A DNA stretch of 64,000 nt from Cinnamomum chago (GCA_038049695.1 CP142459.1:66332001-66396000); one strand, 5' to 3'; positions 31,091 to 45,300 are shown, numbered from the stretch's first letter. Program-made: numbers and translations. The notes: generated by a model not told the origin, from the sequence alone.

Positions 31091-31505
31091 TGAGCTTGGC
31101 TAGTCAATTGTAATAACTCTTTGTTAGTTGCTTGCTTTTGTATGAGTGTTGGTCTAGAGAGTCTGTGGGTATAAATAACTCTCTAATTTTCTTTCCTATT
31201 GTTTGGTTTTTATCCTTTCTTTTGGTAAATGTCTTGATGTTCTACAAAGTCAATGAGGGTTCTTCTTTTTAATGATTCATGAAGATTAGTAGATTTGCAT
31301 CCCATATACCAATCTTTTCTTTTTTTTCCTTCTTCCCAAGGACAAAACACTTGAGAAGAAGTTTGGTAATTCCTCTTTACTGGAAGGATACTCATCAGTG
31401 ATACTTGCATACATGTGATTTTCCTTTCCTTCTTATAGACATCCATGCACACATGCATGCATATGCATATTATACACATGATGATTTTAATTATCCAACC
31501 TCTTA

Positions 31506-31817
31506 GTGCGTGGTTGGATGTGTGGTGAGGTGAGGTGAGGTGAGGTGGGGTAAAAATTTCATTATCGAGACAAAAAAAGATAATTTAAAAGTACACAATT
31601 TCAAAATTTCCTCCATCTTTTTAAAAAAAAGTAAAAAAAACAACCTCCTTTCTCTACTAAAAGACAAAAAAACTCCACTTTTCTATATAAAAAGTCAAAA
31701 AGATTCCATATCAAACAACTAAAAATAAAACACCATCATAACACCTTATATTTTATTATCTTTTGATTTGATGCTTTACCTTACCATACTTCAATTCACC
31801 GTATATCCAAACAGGCC
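31506..31817. mobile_element. PIF/Harbinger-like MITE, 312 bp
   Basis: Starts GTGCGTGGTTGGATGTGTGG and ends CACCGTATATCCAAACAGGCC, giving imperfect inverted ends. Flanked by TTA on both sides (31503-31505 and 31818-31820). The unoccupied paralogous site in copy A reads CAACCTCTCAAGTTGTC at about 21007-21023, which supports a discrete insertion. It includes a GAGGT pentamer run (31525-31548). Confidence 0.7.
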
Positions 31818-32042
31818 TTAAGTTGTCCACATTGTGTTATGTGGTGCAACTTGCACTCCACACCTTACCTTTTAGAGGCGTTGGGGAGAGTGGGATGGGT
31901 CCTTACCATGTAATTCTCGTTTGATGCTTTCACTCCGTGTTATATATATATATATATTTAGTTTTTTTTTTTTTTTCTTTGCAAGAGTTTTATATGTAGT
32001 TTTGGTGGGGAGGCCTCTGTCAAGTTATCCTCCTTACACACC

Positions 32043-32337
32043 AAGGGCTTGTTTGGTAGCAAGCATTTCTGGATTTTTTTTTTTAATCTTAGAGCATTTG
32101 TGGAATTCCAAATGCTATCCCCCTTTAAGTGTTATTCTTGAATTACAATTGCCAAGTGGCGTTCCAAAAAGTGGATATATGAGAATTCTATATGGCAAAA
32201 CTGTCTTTTGGAATTCCAATTTATATGATTCTTCTTATTCATACTAGTCTTTTGTAATTCTAAGGAGAGCAAGTGTAATGATGTCAGAAATTCTACACGA
32301 GAGAGAAATCTGATAAGGAATGCTTGCAACCATACAG
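32043..32337. mobile_element. MITE-like insertion in the ALDH3 pseudo-exon
   Basis: The pseudo-exon matches its parent up to CCTTACACACCA and resumes at AAAAAAGCAACTGTGC. The intervening 295 bp begin AGGGCTTGTTTGGTAGCAAG and end CTTGCAACCATACAGACCCT, which are imperfect inverted ends. Superfamily uncertain. Confidence 0.6.
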
Positions 32338-33363
32338 ACCCTAAAAAAGCAACTGTGCTTAGGGCCCCGCTCAATGGTGATATCACATCGCATTCTTGCC
32401 TTGGTCAGATGGTCTAAAAAAAACACGGATGCTTCTTGTGTTATGTACATTGGTTGCTTCTCTACACTTAAATTTGGCCAACTGGCCAACTGCAAGTCCT
32501 AGTGAGTCCCCAAGTGAAAATGAATAAAAATGAGTAAAAGTCTAGTGAGGGTGACTGATACAGTGTCTACATTAGCACTGAGTCATAACATAACTAGAAA
32601 TACTAAATCCCAAAGGTATTCCCATGTCATCTTTGTTGAAAGTATGCACTAGCACAGCAAGGTATGCATTAGCACCATCCGACTATATAGAATTCTTCTG
32701 ATCCATAGTCGAATGTTCTTATTTTACACTTCAGTTCTATGCAGCAGTAGAGAGCTGGTTGCCTACCCATCCTTCCTCTCCACAGTGATTGATCTGATTT
32801 GCAACTGTCCAAAAATGGATGTGATCAACTGCTGCCAGGGGCACCAGGCACCTAAGGTTCGTGCATTCTATATATTGTACTTGTAGTTGTGATGATCATC
32901 ACAGCCTTCACATTTTGCCCACCAGTTACTTAAAGATCAGAGACTTCAGACCGTATAACTAGTATGGAGATGTAGTACTGCTCAGAATTCCAAACCGCTC
33001 CCATTTCTGCCTTCTGTTGTCATAGAAGTGGATCCGGCCTCAATTATGTATCAAAGGCCATATCCACCTGACCAAAAAATGAAGGCAGTACATATTGGTG
33101 CTAATTGGGTATCACACTGATATTTGATATGGGTTTCTTGGAAACAACACATTGGTCATACAGTAGGGGTAGATGACTGCCAGCCAAAACTGTAAAATTG
33201 GCAGCCAAGATGGCCTACAATGATTTGCAGCAGCCATTCTTCTCAAGCAAAAGAGCCCTTCACAAAAAGAATGTTCTCTTGTCTGAGCATTCCAACCTAA
33301 ATCACACCAGTAGCCTAACATTGCTATGGTTAATTTTAACATACAAGATCATACTCTTCCCAG

Positions 33364-36300
33364 TTAATTGTTAAATCTCCACATCCTGATATATTTGCCA
33401 TTGTGTGTGGTCACAACTTTCCTCATTCCTACAGCCACACATGGAATGGGAGGCCGTAGTTGTTTAGGTATGCTCTCAGTAGGCATATCCACTCCCACAG
33501 CTCTCGCCTTCATCTTTTCAATAACACCTAGTTTGTCGTCGCGGGAGGTTGCTTTTGTGGTATATTTGTCTAAGACATAGTTGGAAAGAAGTACGCCTGT
33601 GTTCTGATTCAGTGCACGTAGCACACCATCAATACCACCAACAACTAGTGTGGAAGTGTCATTCCTCATATGACCCATGGAGTAAATGACATTTGAACTG
33701 ATTCGCGACTCCCACAGAGGTCTCATAGTCCTGAAAGAACAGTCAAAGGAATAGAAGAAAAGAAAGTAAATCATTTTGGATTAAAAAATTTATTACTTTA
33801 AAATACAGTTTCATTTACATGCAACTCAAATGACAAATCTCAAAGCAATTCTCAATTAGGCTGGTTTGGATTGACAGTATCAGGAAATGATGAAAGCCAA
33901 TATCTATTTCAATCATACATTTGTTGCACTATAACAGCGAAACTTCAGGATGTCAAAAGAATGCCCTACAAAAAGCAGAAACATCACAATTCCAATTGAA
34001 AGGAGAGACAGAGGCTAAGGATATCACCATCATCATCAAAGCCTTGTCCCAACTATTTTAGGGGTCAGCTACATAAATTATGTTTCGCTGTCTCCGAATT
34101 CATCTAGTAATTGTGATAGAAGTTTTTATGCGGGCTGTCAACCTACATAATGCAACTGTCCTCCTTTATCAGAGGCTTGGGATGTGCAGTTACAACAAAC
34201 TGTTGGAAGTGAAGAAGGATATACGGTTTAGAACTCGCCTTGCCCAAGAATCATCCTTGTTTGTGCATCTCAAAATATGATGGAAAGAGACCCGCCAATC
34301 CCTCACTGTCCTGAATTTCTTTCACCAAGTCATTGAAACACCATGGGGGATCAGCATCAGTGCATTACCTCGCGCCCACCAAATTGCATACAAAGAATCA
34401 CCTTCGACATTGAGCTAAACCGGATTCAACAATTGTGTTGATCTAAACCCCAACAGCATAACCTTACTCTTTTTTCTTTTTCTTTTTTTGTTTGAATGGT
34501 TACTTTCATTAAATAAGCAAACAGTACAAGAGAAAAGTACTGAAAGCAAAAGAAAACTAAACAAGAAAAGCAAAAAAACCTAAAAGCAGCCAACTAAGGC
34601 CCTGCCAAAGAGAAGGCCACCTCTTTCCAATGATACACAATTTGATCTAAGGAGTATCCCCTAAAAGAAGGGAGAATAAACACCCAAAAAGCTAAACAAC
34701 ATAACCTTACTCCCGCCTCACCAACAGAAGCTAAAGCCACCGGACTAGAGAATGAGAGTCGCACTTTCGCCACTTGAATCACGGAGAACCCTGCCCTTCT
34801 CGGATTGCCGATATCACTACTATCGAAGTTTAACTTAAATACAACTGCTGGAGGGACCATCTAGGTAGAAAATCTCCCCTAGGGGAGGGGGGGCTTCCAT
34901 TTACTTCTTTCCAACAGAGATTCAAGAGCTACCGACTCTCCTCTAAAAATCTTTGACTGTAGCCCACTCAACAGTAGAACGGCTATGATTTGCTGACAGT
35001 AAGCCTGGACTAAACACTTGGCCTTAAAAACATCTCCTTTTTTTTCTTGCCATATTCCTTTGCCAACTCACATTCCAAAGAATCTTACCTTTTCAACAAC
35101 GCTCCTTCCATTTCTCCCAAAAAAGACTCCATCCTGTTTGCAAACAATCACAAAACTCCAAACCATAACATAATTGTCTCGCAAATCACAAACTTGCACT
35201 TCCCACTCTCCTTTATTTTTCTACTTGGACATTGCATTGTTTCCACCCAGTGCTGCTTCTCTGTCCTTCGCAAAAGCAATTAGTGCATCAATATCCACCT
35301 CCCTTTTCCTGAAAGACAATCCGACTACTTCCCCGAGTGCTCTAATCCTTCCAGATATCCAATATTCTGATTGTTTAACTTGTTTCCATGTTTTTAATCT
35401 TAATTAATGACACTTGCATAGGTGTTTCCTTCAATGCAATTTACATGAGAATCTAATGCTCTTTACATGCATCTTGATTTTGTGAGAGGAGAGGGGATAG
35501 GGAATCAGAATATATTAGGAAAATAATAAGATTTTTTTTGTTCGAAATTGGTAAATTTTATTAATCCTAAAGAAAGAAACAAAAAACAAAGCCAAAAGCA
35601 GCTTTACAAACACAAAACAAAAACAAAACACCTACTTAAATACAAAAGAATTCAACATCAAAGGAAATAGAAATCAAATAACTCCCTCATTTGCTAGATC
35701 ATCCCCCATTATATTTGCCTCTCTTAAAACATGACGAAAAGTAGCCCCTAACTGTCTAGAAATATACTAAACCTCCTCCACCCAATCCGCCAATATCCAA
35801 GGATACGATTTTGATTTGATTTAGTTCAATGTTTATCTTTGTTAATTAGATATCTATATATAGGTGTTGCCTTCACTGTAATTTATAATAAAGTTTAGAT
35901 AAGAATCTATGACTATTTACCAAATTAAAGCTAAAAGGATAAAAAACCAAGAGTTAAGTTTTAGCTGCTATTGAAGCCTTTCGGCCCACATGCGTTTTCT
36001 GTCATACCTATTTGGAACAGTTAAGACATCTGCCAAACCATTCATAGCAGTTATTTATTTATTTATTTATTTTTATAGCAGGCAATGTGACTCAAACTAG
36101 CAACAACGTGATTGCATTAATGAGCACACTCCGGCTGTACTACGGGCTATCACCATGATTTTCAGGCTATGCCCTGTTCAAGTGGCATGCCCACTAGATC
36201 AATGCTTTCAGTTAGAAATATTTCACATGAATAGTGGAGATGCTGGAGACAAGTGAGCCTGGATGGAAGCCTTGGTGGAATTGTATATAAACCATATAGG

Positions 36301-39300
36301 CAATCGCCCCTCACATCAAAATGAAAAAAAAAAAAAAAAAAAAGCAAAAGAAATGAGCAAGAGATGCAGTGATTTGCAAATGGATGCATCCCAGTATCGT
36401 CACCAAAGGAAAACCCATATTACATTCAATATGGTCTTTCACAAGTATCCCAGTCAGATAGAAGTCAACTGTCACTTGAACTAGGGCATGCCAACTAGAG
36501 GGGGCATCACACTTCTTTGTGCTTCCCACACCAAATAGCAAATATATTCAGCAAGACCTTGGCTAGAGGAACACAATCCTTACCGGTGGAAGATTATCAT
36601 AAGCAACTCAACCTGTTAACTTGATGTAGTGTCAGACACTTATAGTTTACAGAGGTATCTCCCATTTTATGGTATAGTGGCATTGATGTAATGATGATGC
36701 TCATATACATTAAAAGCAAAGAAAGATTGGCAATTATGACACATTCTTTGTGGTCATGTTTCATCGAAAGAGTTTACAGGAATAATTCACCAAGTTCCCC
36801 ATTTTTGGTTATCCTTTCTTTTTGTCGGTGATTGTTCTGGTCATAATGTATTACCGAGCAAGCATATGAAAAGTGTATGGAACTTTATGGAACACACACA
36901 TAGGATCAGTTTGATCAGGAGAAAGGGTGGAGAAAAACTGAGGGCAGTTTTCTCCACCCACATCCAACAACCTCTTATCACAAAAAAATTACATTTGAAG
37001 TAAGAAAAATAAGAACAACAAAAAAACCACTACAAAAGTGAGGGGAACATTATGGAACACACACTTGGGGTTGGTTTGATGAGGAGAAAAGCTGGAGAAA
37101 GTTTTCTCGACCCACATCCAACAACCTCTTATCACAAAAAAAAAAAAATTACATTTTAAGTAAGAGAAATAAGAACTACAAAAAAATAAAAATAAAAAAA
37201 ATAAAGCTTGCATAAAATGATATAAGACAATTCTTAACACATTAAAAAGCAAATTTAGTGTTCAGCTTATGTACTTACCTAATGTCCCAGCAATAAGAAT
37301 GTCCAGCAGTAGATCCAGCAAATACTAAATGAGAACGTGGGTTAAAGCACAAGCAGCGTATTCCTGATTCAAATTAAAATCAAGTGTCAGTGAATATTAT
37401 GATGCAATAAAAGACTAAACAATGCCTTAAATAATAATGGGAGCAGAGTAGAATACCAATTACAGAATGTGTTGTTGATCATCTCTATTTTCTAGGGATG
37501 TAAACGGGTTGGGTTCGGGACCCAACTCCAATGGATCCCATTGGACCTGGACCCAACATAAGAGAAAAAAAATATCTGACAGAAAAAAACCCACATTCGT
37601 GATGCACGACTGATCCCAAAGACCTAAAACTGTGCCAAAAGCACTTTTTTGGTAGAATGTGCCAAAATCACTTGTGATGTCTACTTTCATAATAGTATAA
37701 TAACATATACATGGGCATCCAGATATGGACCTAACTAGACCTGGACCTGATAATAATTGGGTCAAAAAGGAGGGTCCCTACTCCCTACCCAGATTTTTTA
37801 GGTTGGGTACGTCGGGAATTAGGAACTCGGAGGATAATTGACATCCCCACCCTCATCATGAATAGAAATCATGAGTCCCTTAAAGTTGACCAATAAGAAA
37901 AAGTTAAAACAAGTGCAGAAAAGAACTATAAAAAAAATAAAAATAAAAAAACATATTTATCTTTCCATTTCAGAGATAATGGCGAAATTTATGATGTGTT
38001 GTGGATGGATTTGAGCCAGACTCGCCCATGTCTTGAGGAGTCCAAGTCCAGGTACTGGTACTGGTCCAACACAGACCCTAATGCTCAGGTCCAAGTTCAT
38101 CCATTTGGGAAATGAGAAGGCCCAGCTTCCCCCCATTTAAAGCCCATAAGCACATCCAGTCCCAGATACAGGCTTAGAATTGGGACCAAACTCGTAAAAA
38201 CATTAAGAGAATCACAAAGGGCCTTTTTGAAATAATGCATGGATGTCATATCATATTATTATTTTGTTCAGTAAGATATAAAACTGTAAATGATATAAAT
38301 ATAATGACATTTCAAAGCTTGTAAAGGTATTCATTCTAGCCCAGGCATATAAAAGATCACCTGTAGGAGCAGTGGATGGTCTTAACAAAGCTACCCTTTG
38401 ATCAGAAGAAAGACTTGACACTGTTATGCTGCCAAGAGAAGAGCCACTGATGATCAGTTGGTCATCAGTAAAAGCCAGGCATGTTATTGGTCCAGAATGC
38501 ATCCTGCAAAATATTATATGCAGAAAATATTGAACAAAAATGATTAGCAAAACCGCAAAGAATAAAAAAAAAAAAATAGATCTTTGTTCATCTACATCAA
38601 TATCAAGGAGAAAAAATCTACTTCTAATTCTTGGTCCAATGCCCAACTTAGTCACCAAATGCATATTGTAAAAAAATAAATTTCTTTCCAAAGAACACTG
38701 ATATCTTGAAAAGCAAAATGGAGAGTGGTGTACTTCCACAAGGAACTTTAGCAACACAATCACATGACATCTTCATCTCAACATGAAAGCAAAATTTTCA
38801 AGCCTATTAATTAAGATGTTCAACTGCTCAAATTAAACTACAGAAATTCCACCAACCAACAGAGAAAACTTTAAATGTACTCTTTTTTTTTTTATAGAAA
38901 CTTTAAACTTACTCAACATTCACAGCACAAGCAAGCAATATTGAAACAGCTTGTCTCCATAGTAGCATAATAGTAACCTAATGTTGACATTGTAATCATT
39001 GATATCATAATAGGATCAGAACATACTCTCGGTGAACTCACTATAGACTTGAATATACAGTATGTTCAACTTATTCAAAAACTAAAACCATCCTTCTATC
39101 AGTAGTGTAGTAGAAACCAAAATGTTTTCCTTGACTACTGAGAAGTGCAACTTTCTAGATGTTTCTGTTGCATCTCACTTGCATTATAATTTAAACTCTA
39201 TTCGAAAATTTAAAGATGGTGGGAGATGAAGGCAGACTGATGAAACAAATATCATGTCATGACTACATTTCCAATACTCTCTAATTTCTGGTCTTAAATG

Positions 39301-42300
39301 CAGGTTCAGAGTTCAGAAGGAAGAGACAACCACAAGCAGGAGTCAAATGCATGTACCTAATAATTCGGGAACAGCGCTGACTATACATATCAAATATGCG
39401 AACCATCCCATCTCCACATCCAATCACAGCCTCGGGATCATTATAGCTGCAAATCAAATCAAGTCGTCAAAGAAAAAAAAATCCATCTCACTAGGGTATC
39501 ATTCGGAATCAGTCACGACTGAGTTGGGTTAGTCTGGACTTAGCCGAGTCCTCAAACCTTGTTTATAACCCCTATATTTCCAAAAAAAAAAAAAGGGAAC
39601 AATATAATGTACAGAGAGACGTGTAGCTTTTAAAGGTGGCACTAATCCTCATTAGTCAAAGAATCTATGATATGCTGCCTCAGGATAAATAAGAAGACCA
39701 GCAGCTTATTTGTTTCATCATAAAGCGTGTAGAACTGGTGTGGTAGGCCTAGGCCCTACTATTCATTATCACCTAAGAGAGTGCCTTCTAATATGTCAAT
39801 CAACCTATAAAAGTAGCCATATAGCTTCTTTAATGGTTAGTAGTTTTCTAGACTGAAATGACACAACTAAAATAAGTCACACTTCTTCTTCAAAACCCTT
39901 ATGCATCTTCTTTTTCAAAACCCTTCTTCACATGCCCAGGTTTTTCATTTTTATATTTATTTTTAATAAATTTTTTTCAGAATTTTTGGGGGCCAAAAAT
40001 GATTACCTGACCCTGGTCGAGTCAGAGGGCCAGTCCAGGCTTTAAATAATTCTTGGAATTTCTTCGCAGGAAAATTTATTAGAAGAAGAAGAAGAAGAAG
40101 AAATCAAAACGATCAATTTTACTCTGTGAACTGCTAACAAGATGTATGGGAGGAAAACTAAACCAGAACTTTGAGATCAACAAAAGATGCCATTTAATGA
40201 CACAGTATAAAGTTGAAAGAGAGAGAGAGAAGAGGAGGGCGCTTTATTTGCTTTCACCTCATTCAAGGTACCTTTTTTCAGTATAGCTCTCTTATAATAT
40301 AAAGTTATTATATCATAAATATTGTTACCATTCAAATATATCCGCACGATCCCCTGTTCGACATGCAGCCACTTCATAGGACCTATATCAAGTTACCACT
40401 AAGGGTATGATGAAGGCCTATCCACATTCCACATACAAGGCATACTGGCCCCAACATGGTGAATCACGAGATTATTTCCATGTGTGTGTGTGTATGGGTG
40501 GGTGGGGGCAGCTCAAATAAGGGCCATCCATCAAAGAGATGATATAAACCCCTGATATGGGACCTGCCAGGGTGCATGCCAATCACAGGGCTGGTGAGGT
40601 TTGGAAGGGTTCATTTAGGGGTGGCTATATATCTATGACGTAATTACACTAAACATCAATTTAATAGCCCCAAACTTTAGTGGTTCTGTAAGTGCACATA
40701 TAACCCTTATAATTAGAACCCATAAATCAGCAGTTATACTCATCAAATCAGGGGTTTATTTGGCCCACCCCTAATCAACAGTGAGACCTTCAATTCCTCC
40801 CTACCCCTACCTCTTTGATTGGCATGCATCTTGGCGTACCCCACATCAAGGGTTCATACCATAATTTTTGTGGCCCACCTCTTTCCCCATGCAAGCGCTT
40901 GCAAACAAATTTGGCACTCATCCAACTATTACTTACTGTTGGATTGAAATCCTAAAAAACCAATGCCTTCTAAAACCCTTAAAATTGAGAGCCCATTTGT
41001 AAGACCCCGACCCGAGAGAACCCGATTAGTGTTAATTAAGTCGTGTGTTAGTCTTAAGCATGATTAGTAGTCTTTGACTAAGTTGGGTTTGGAATGGCTT
41101 TTGATATAGTTTTGGGGAACTTTGATTTCATTGTGATTAGTGGGGCCCTTTGGGGGTTCCTTTTTGTAACTTTGCATGTGCTTGGGGATTTATCGGAGAT
41201 TCTTGCATTCATTGTTTTAATCCCATTTTATTTGTATTGCTAATCCCTACAAATTTTATGTTGATCCCGTACCCATTCGAAACCCCGAAACCCGATTTCA
41301 TAGCCTTGAGGGCAAAACAATCTTTTTACACTAAATCTGTACCCAAAACATGATATCCCCGAAACCCGCGAAACATATACTTTTTAGAAACTAGATATTT
41401 CGACGATCACTTTTCTCTTCTTCGTCGAATTCATTAGAAGCCCCGAAAGCCATGATTTCAGCCCAATTAAATTGTTAGTAGTGGAGCCCACTCCCCATTT
41501 GCTTATATAAGGAGAACCCTCCCCTTCCATTTCCCTTTTTCCACCACAAGCTCTAACCTAGGGTTTTCTTGCAACTTCCTCTTCTTCTTCTTGCTCTCTT
41601 CGCCTCAATCTCCTACCAAACTTGCACCAACATCAAAATGGACTTCACCATTCTCTTCCTCATCTTGAAGGCTACCCATTGATACCATTTGTGAAGAAAA
41701 CCTCCCATTCCAAGATCTTCATTGAGCCTACACTTGCCATTAGAGGACCTTACAAGTAAGTGATCATCTCCATCTTATAGATTTGTATTCTTCTAGTCCT
41801 AGAGAAGCTCCATCTCCAATATTGAAAGTTCTCTCCTTCTATTTCATTGTTTGACCCATTTTAGGGTTTGTTTTGGGGGCTTTTGTTTGTGTTTGTAGGA
41901 TTCTTGAGAGAGCTCGTTTAGTAGCTTGATTTCTTGATTAGAAGACCCAAGGCAAGTGGATGACTCGATTTTTATAAGCTTTCAATGGTTTTAGTATTTT
42001 CACTCATGCCTATTTATTGCATTGATTTGAAATAAATGCTCATGATAGAGCATTGATAGTGCATTTATGTCTTAGAAATGTATTGGTGCATGTCATTTAA
42101 TTTTCTCTTGTTTTATTCCAAATGCACTCTTATGTGTAATGGTTTCCTTCCTTCTTTCTTTGTATTGGATGTGATGTTGATGGAGGAGAATGGAATGGAT
42201 ATTGTAAAAGATTTGATGTTGTTTGAAGGAAGTTTTGGACTCCTCATTGGATGTATAAAAGAGGCTAGAAAGAGGTTGTAGTAGGAAGAGATAGAGAGGA

Positions 42301-45300
42301 GTTGACCAGCCCCATAATCAATTTCTGGACAGTTCGCTCGAGCGAAGTGTCCAGAAAAGGGTTCGCAGCATTCCAGTAGGCAGTTCGTTCGAGCGGACCC
42401 TTGGTCGCTCGAGCGAACCTCCCAGAACTCATTCCAGAGAGTGGTTAGTTCGAACGAACTCACCCAGACAACCATTCTAGAGAGCTAACAGCTCGAGCGG
42501 ACTGGATGGTACTGTTCACCTGGGACTGTTTTGGTAGCATAAATAAAATGTTCATATAATTGAGAGAGGTTTGTTGGGAACTTCATTGTATTGAGAAGAA
42601 CCGTTCATATGATTTGACATCCGTTTGAGAAAGAAACCACGTCACGAAGATTTCATTTGAAATTGTAAAAATTCTAAGGTGTATAAGGAGCTCGGAATGT
42701 CCCCAAACTCAAAGAGTACCATGTGGTCATTAAATCGACATACGGGACCCCTATTCACCTTAAACAAATCTGGAACCCCGGTACTTGTCTTGAGATTTTG
42801 AAAGTTCATTTGTATTTCATTATTTCCCGAACTTCTTATGTATTCTCGAAAATGTTGAAATTGCAATTATAGCATTTTGCTAGCCCCGATAAGCATGCCC
42901 AAATTGATATGACAGTTGTGCCTTTGAGCACCCCGTCCCGTTTATTTATGTACTTGCACTTGATGTATTTCATACATGTTTTAATCTTGTTATTTGACCT
43001 ACGAGTAGGCACAACTAAGCTTGGATAACTCTGTTGGTTTGATCCACCGACTTGGAGATCCCACCTCTTGTCCCGCCAGCTGCAGTTTGGATCCCGCTAC
43101 CCGGTTATTACCGTGATCTTGTTCCGATGCCACAGATTGCTACTGTGGTTCCCGATGCCCGGCTCGCTACCGTGGTCATGTATAGTATATGTATATGTAT
43201 TTATAAGATCCACTGTTTCTCCTCACCTCGAGTGACTGAGATCAGTACCTAGTTATTGCTCTGTCACTTTAGTGATAGAGGACTTAGCTTTGTGTAGTTG
43301 TCATCTTGCTTGTTTCCCCGTTTCCTTTGTTACATTCACATGTTTTACAATGCATTCTTGTATTTGAATAAATGTTTTATCTCGTTTATTGAAATTGTTA
43401 TTTAAACAAGTTTTAAATGCTTTTGAAGGTAAATTCATTTATTATTTTTATTGTCATTGTATTTTACCCATTAGCCAAACAATCGTGTTTGACCCACTCT
43501 TTGGTACTCAAGTCCCGTTGCCGGTTACCTTTAGGAGGAGCCGGAGGAGGCGGTCGGTGAACCGCAGCGCCTAGTCGAGTGGCATGCTGACGATGTCGTT
43601 TAGACATTTGACTGCTTGGGAGACGGAATATTTTGAGAACGTTTAACCATTCTTTTGAGGATTGGTATTTTGTTTATATTGGCCTTTGTTGGCCTCTATT
43701 TTTGGGGAATGTAATTAAACGATCGTTGTATAAACTTTAACTTACTTTTGAGAAACATGCTAATGATCATTGCTCATTCTGATACAGTATTTATACTTGT
43801 GTTATTGTCTTTATGACTAGAGATGGTTTGGATATTTGATTTGCAACACGCTTCCGCATTTAAACAAAAACATTTATTATATTGATGTGATATCCTCACC
43901 GCGGACACCTGTGGGAAATTAAATAAATGTATGGCATTAAACCGATGTGGCACATCATTAGTCCCGATCCCGGATTAGGACCTCGATGACCCGGTCCGGG
44001 GTCGCGACACCATTGATCCAGGGGTTAGGATGATCTAACGGAGTTGAGATTTTGCACACATGTAGGTCTCATTCAGAGCTTTTGATCCTCCACCTCCCCA
44101 GTGAGAGACATCCGCAGGTGAGCACAGCCCTCTATGGGCCAGACTCAACTAAGGGGATGTCTCTCATGCGAGATTCTATGTGAAACCCCATTTTTTTAGC
44201 ACATGGGACACCCTCACTACCGCTCATGAAATGGCACAAGTCCAAAATTTGACACGTCCAACTGTGACTCGCCATTGGATAGAAATCCTATAAAATTGAT
44301 GCCTTCTAAAACCATTAAAATCGAGGGCCATTAATCTAGATGTTAGGATGATCTAATGGGGTTGAAATTTTGCACACATGCAGGTCCCCATCCGGATCTT
44401 TTGATCCCCCACCTCCCCCATGATTGACGTGGCCCTAGGTGGGGCCCAAAAGGGAGTCCGCACAGAGGGTCCATGAGAGATATCCATTGGTGAGCACAGC
44501 TCTATATATGAGTCCCCAGGCTACTGAAAAGATGTATATCCATGCATCTCACTTTAAAAGGAAAATTACAAATTCACAAAGAACAAAGTGGAACATCCAA
44601 TCACGCACCGCATACATAAGCCACGTGTAAATGTACCTTCCTTAGAAGGAAAGATGCTTCTTTTGCCATGACGCGTCCAGATGCATACTTGAGTATCAAT
44701 AAGACCGACAATCTAAAGAGCATCATAATAAAGTTTGAGAACAGAAAGTCGCAAAGCTTAGTTCATATAAGTTAACCACATCAAGACATGCATGATTTGA
44801 TTAAGAAAACTTGTATTATTAATGAAATGGCACAGAAATAAGTGATGCCTTCATCTTCTCAATTTCTACTAAAAAGAAAAACAGAAAATTGTCAGAGCTG
44901 ATATAGGAACAGAAAGGTCAAAGCCTATACTGTTATTAACATGCTTTAAGGATGCAGGCTTCTTCTCTCTTTTGTTTCTATGTTTTCCTTTTTAAAAGAC
45001 ACACTTTTGCCAAGCATGCAGGCAGTAGTCACATGTCTTATCAAACTTATGAGTTAAGAGTTCAATGTCAACCTCACCATTAATTACATAAGAAAATGTC
45101 TACGACTTTAATAATGACCATTATTATCGAAGCATTACCCCCTCTACATAGTGTTGTCAGCTTTGTGAGTCCTAAAGCTTGAACAGGTTTACTGCTAAAC
45201 AGTCCAAACTGCCTATATTACACAACCCTCCTTCACCTGGACTTGAGACTGCCAATGAAAGTACTAATAAATGGCTAAATGTGAACTCTAAAAGAATGAG

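Larger units (their letters stand above)
31338..32420 (+). pseudogene. Broken copy of ALDH3 exons 9 and 10
   Basis: Exon 9 relic: 31338 to about 31422 (AAGGACAAAACACTTGAGAA onwards; the stretch beginning at GGAAGGATACTC is damaged). Exon 10 relic in three pieces: about 31849-31940 (LALHTLPFRGVGESGMGPYH, with the family's GG changed to RG, then a frameshift), 31991-32041 (FGGEA-type frame) and 32338-32420 (matching the LLNGDII segment). The pieces are separated by an (AT)n/poly-T tract and by an inserted element (about 32043-32337). The intron relic holds a 312-bp MITE. Exons 1-8 are absent. The parent is the gene at 13660-21284. Confidence 0.9.
31338..37363. repeat. Right copy (B) of the duplicated ALDH3-WD40 junction
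   Basis: Paralogue of 20870-24165 in the same orientation. It carries the dead ALDH3 tail on its left and the working last two exons of the F-box/WD40 gene. It is longer than copy A because of MITE, L1 and RTE insertions and because copy A lacks the last WD40 exon. Confidence 0.85.

Noticed and set aside
36989..37252. Hydrophobic minus-strand frame rich in Phe
   Set aside because: Created by A-rich tracts in a tandem repeat within an intron.
44637..44712. Shorter version of WD40 exon 5 ending at a GGTAC donor
   Set aside because: Extending to the donor at 44609 adds TFTRGLCMR, which joins in phase to YNDPEAV of exon 6; the shorter form needs an extra exon that I cannot find.
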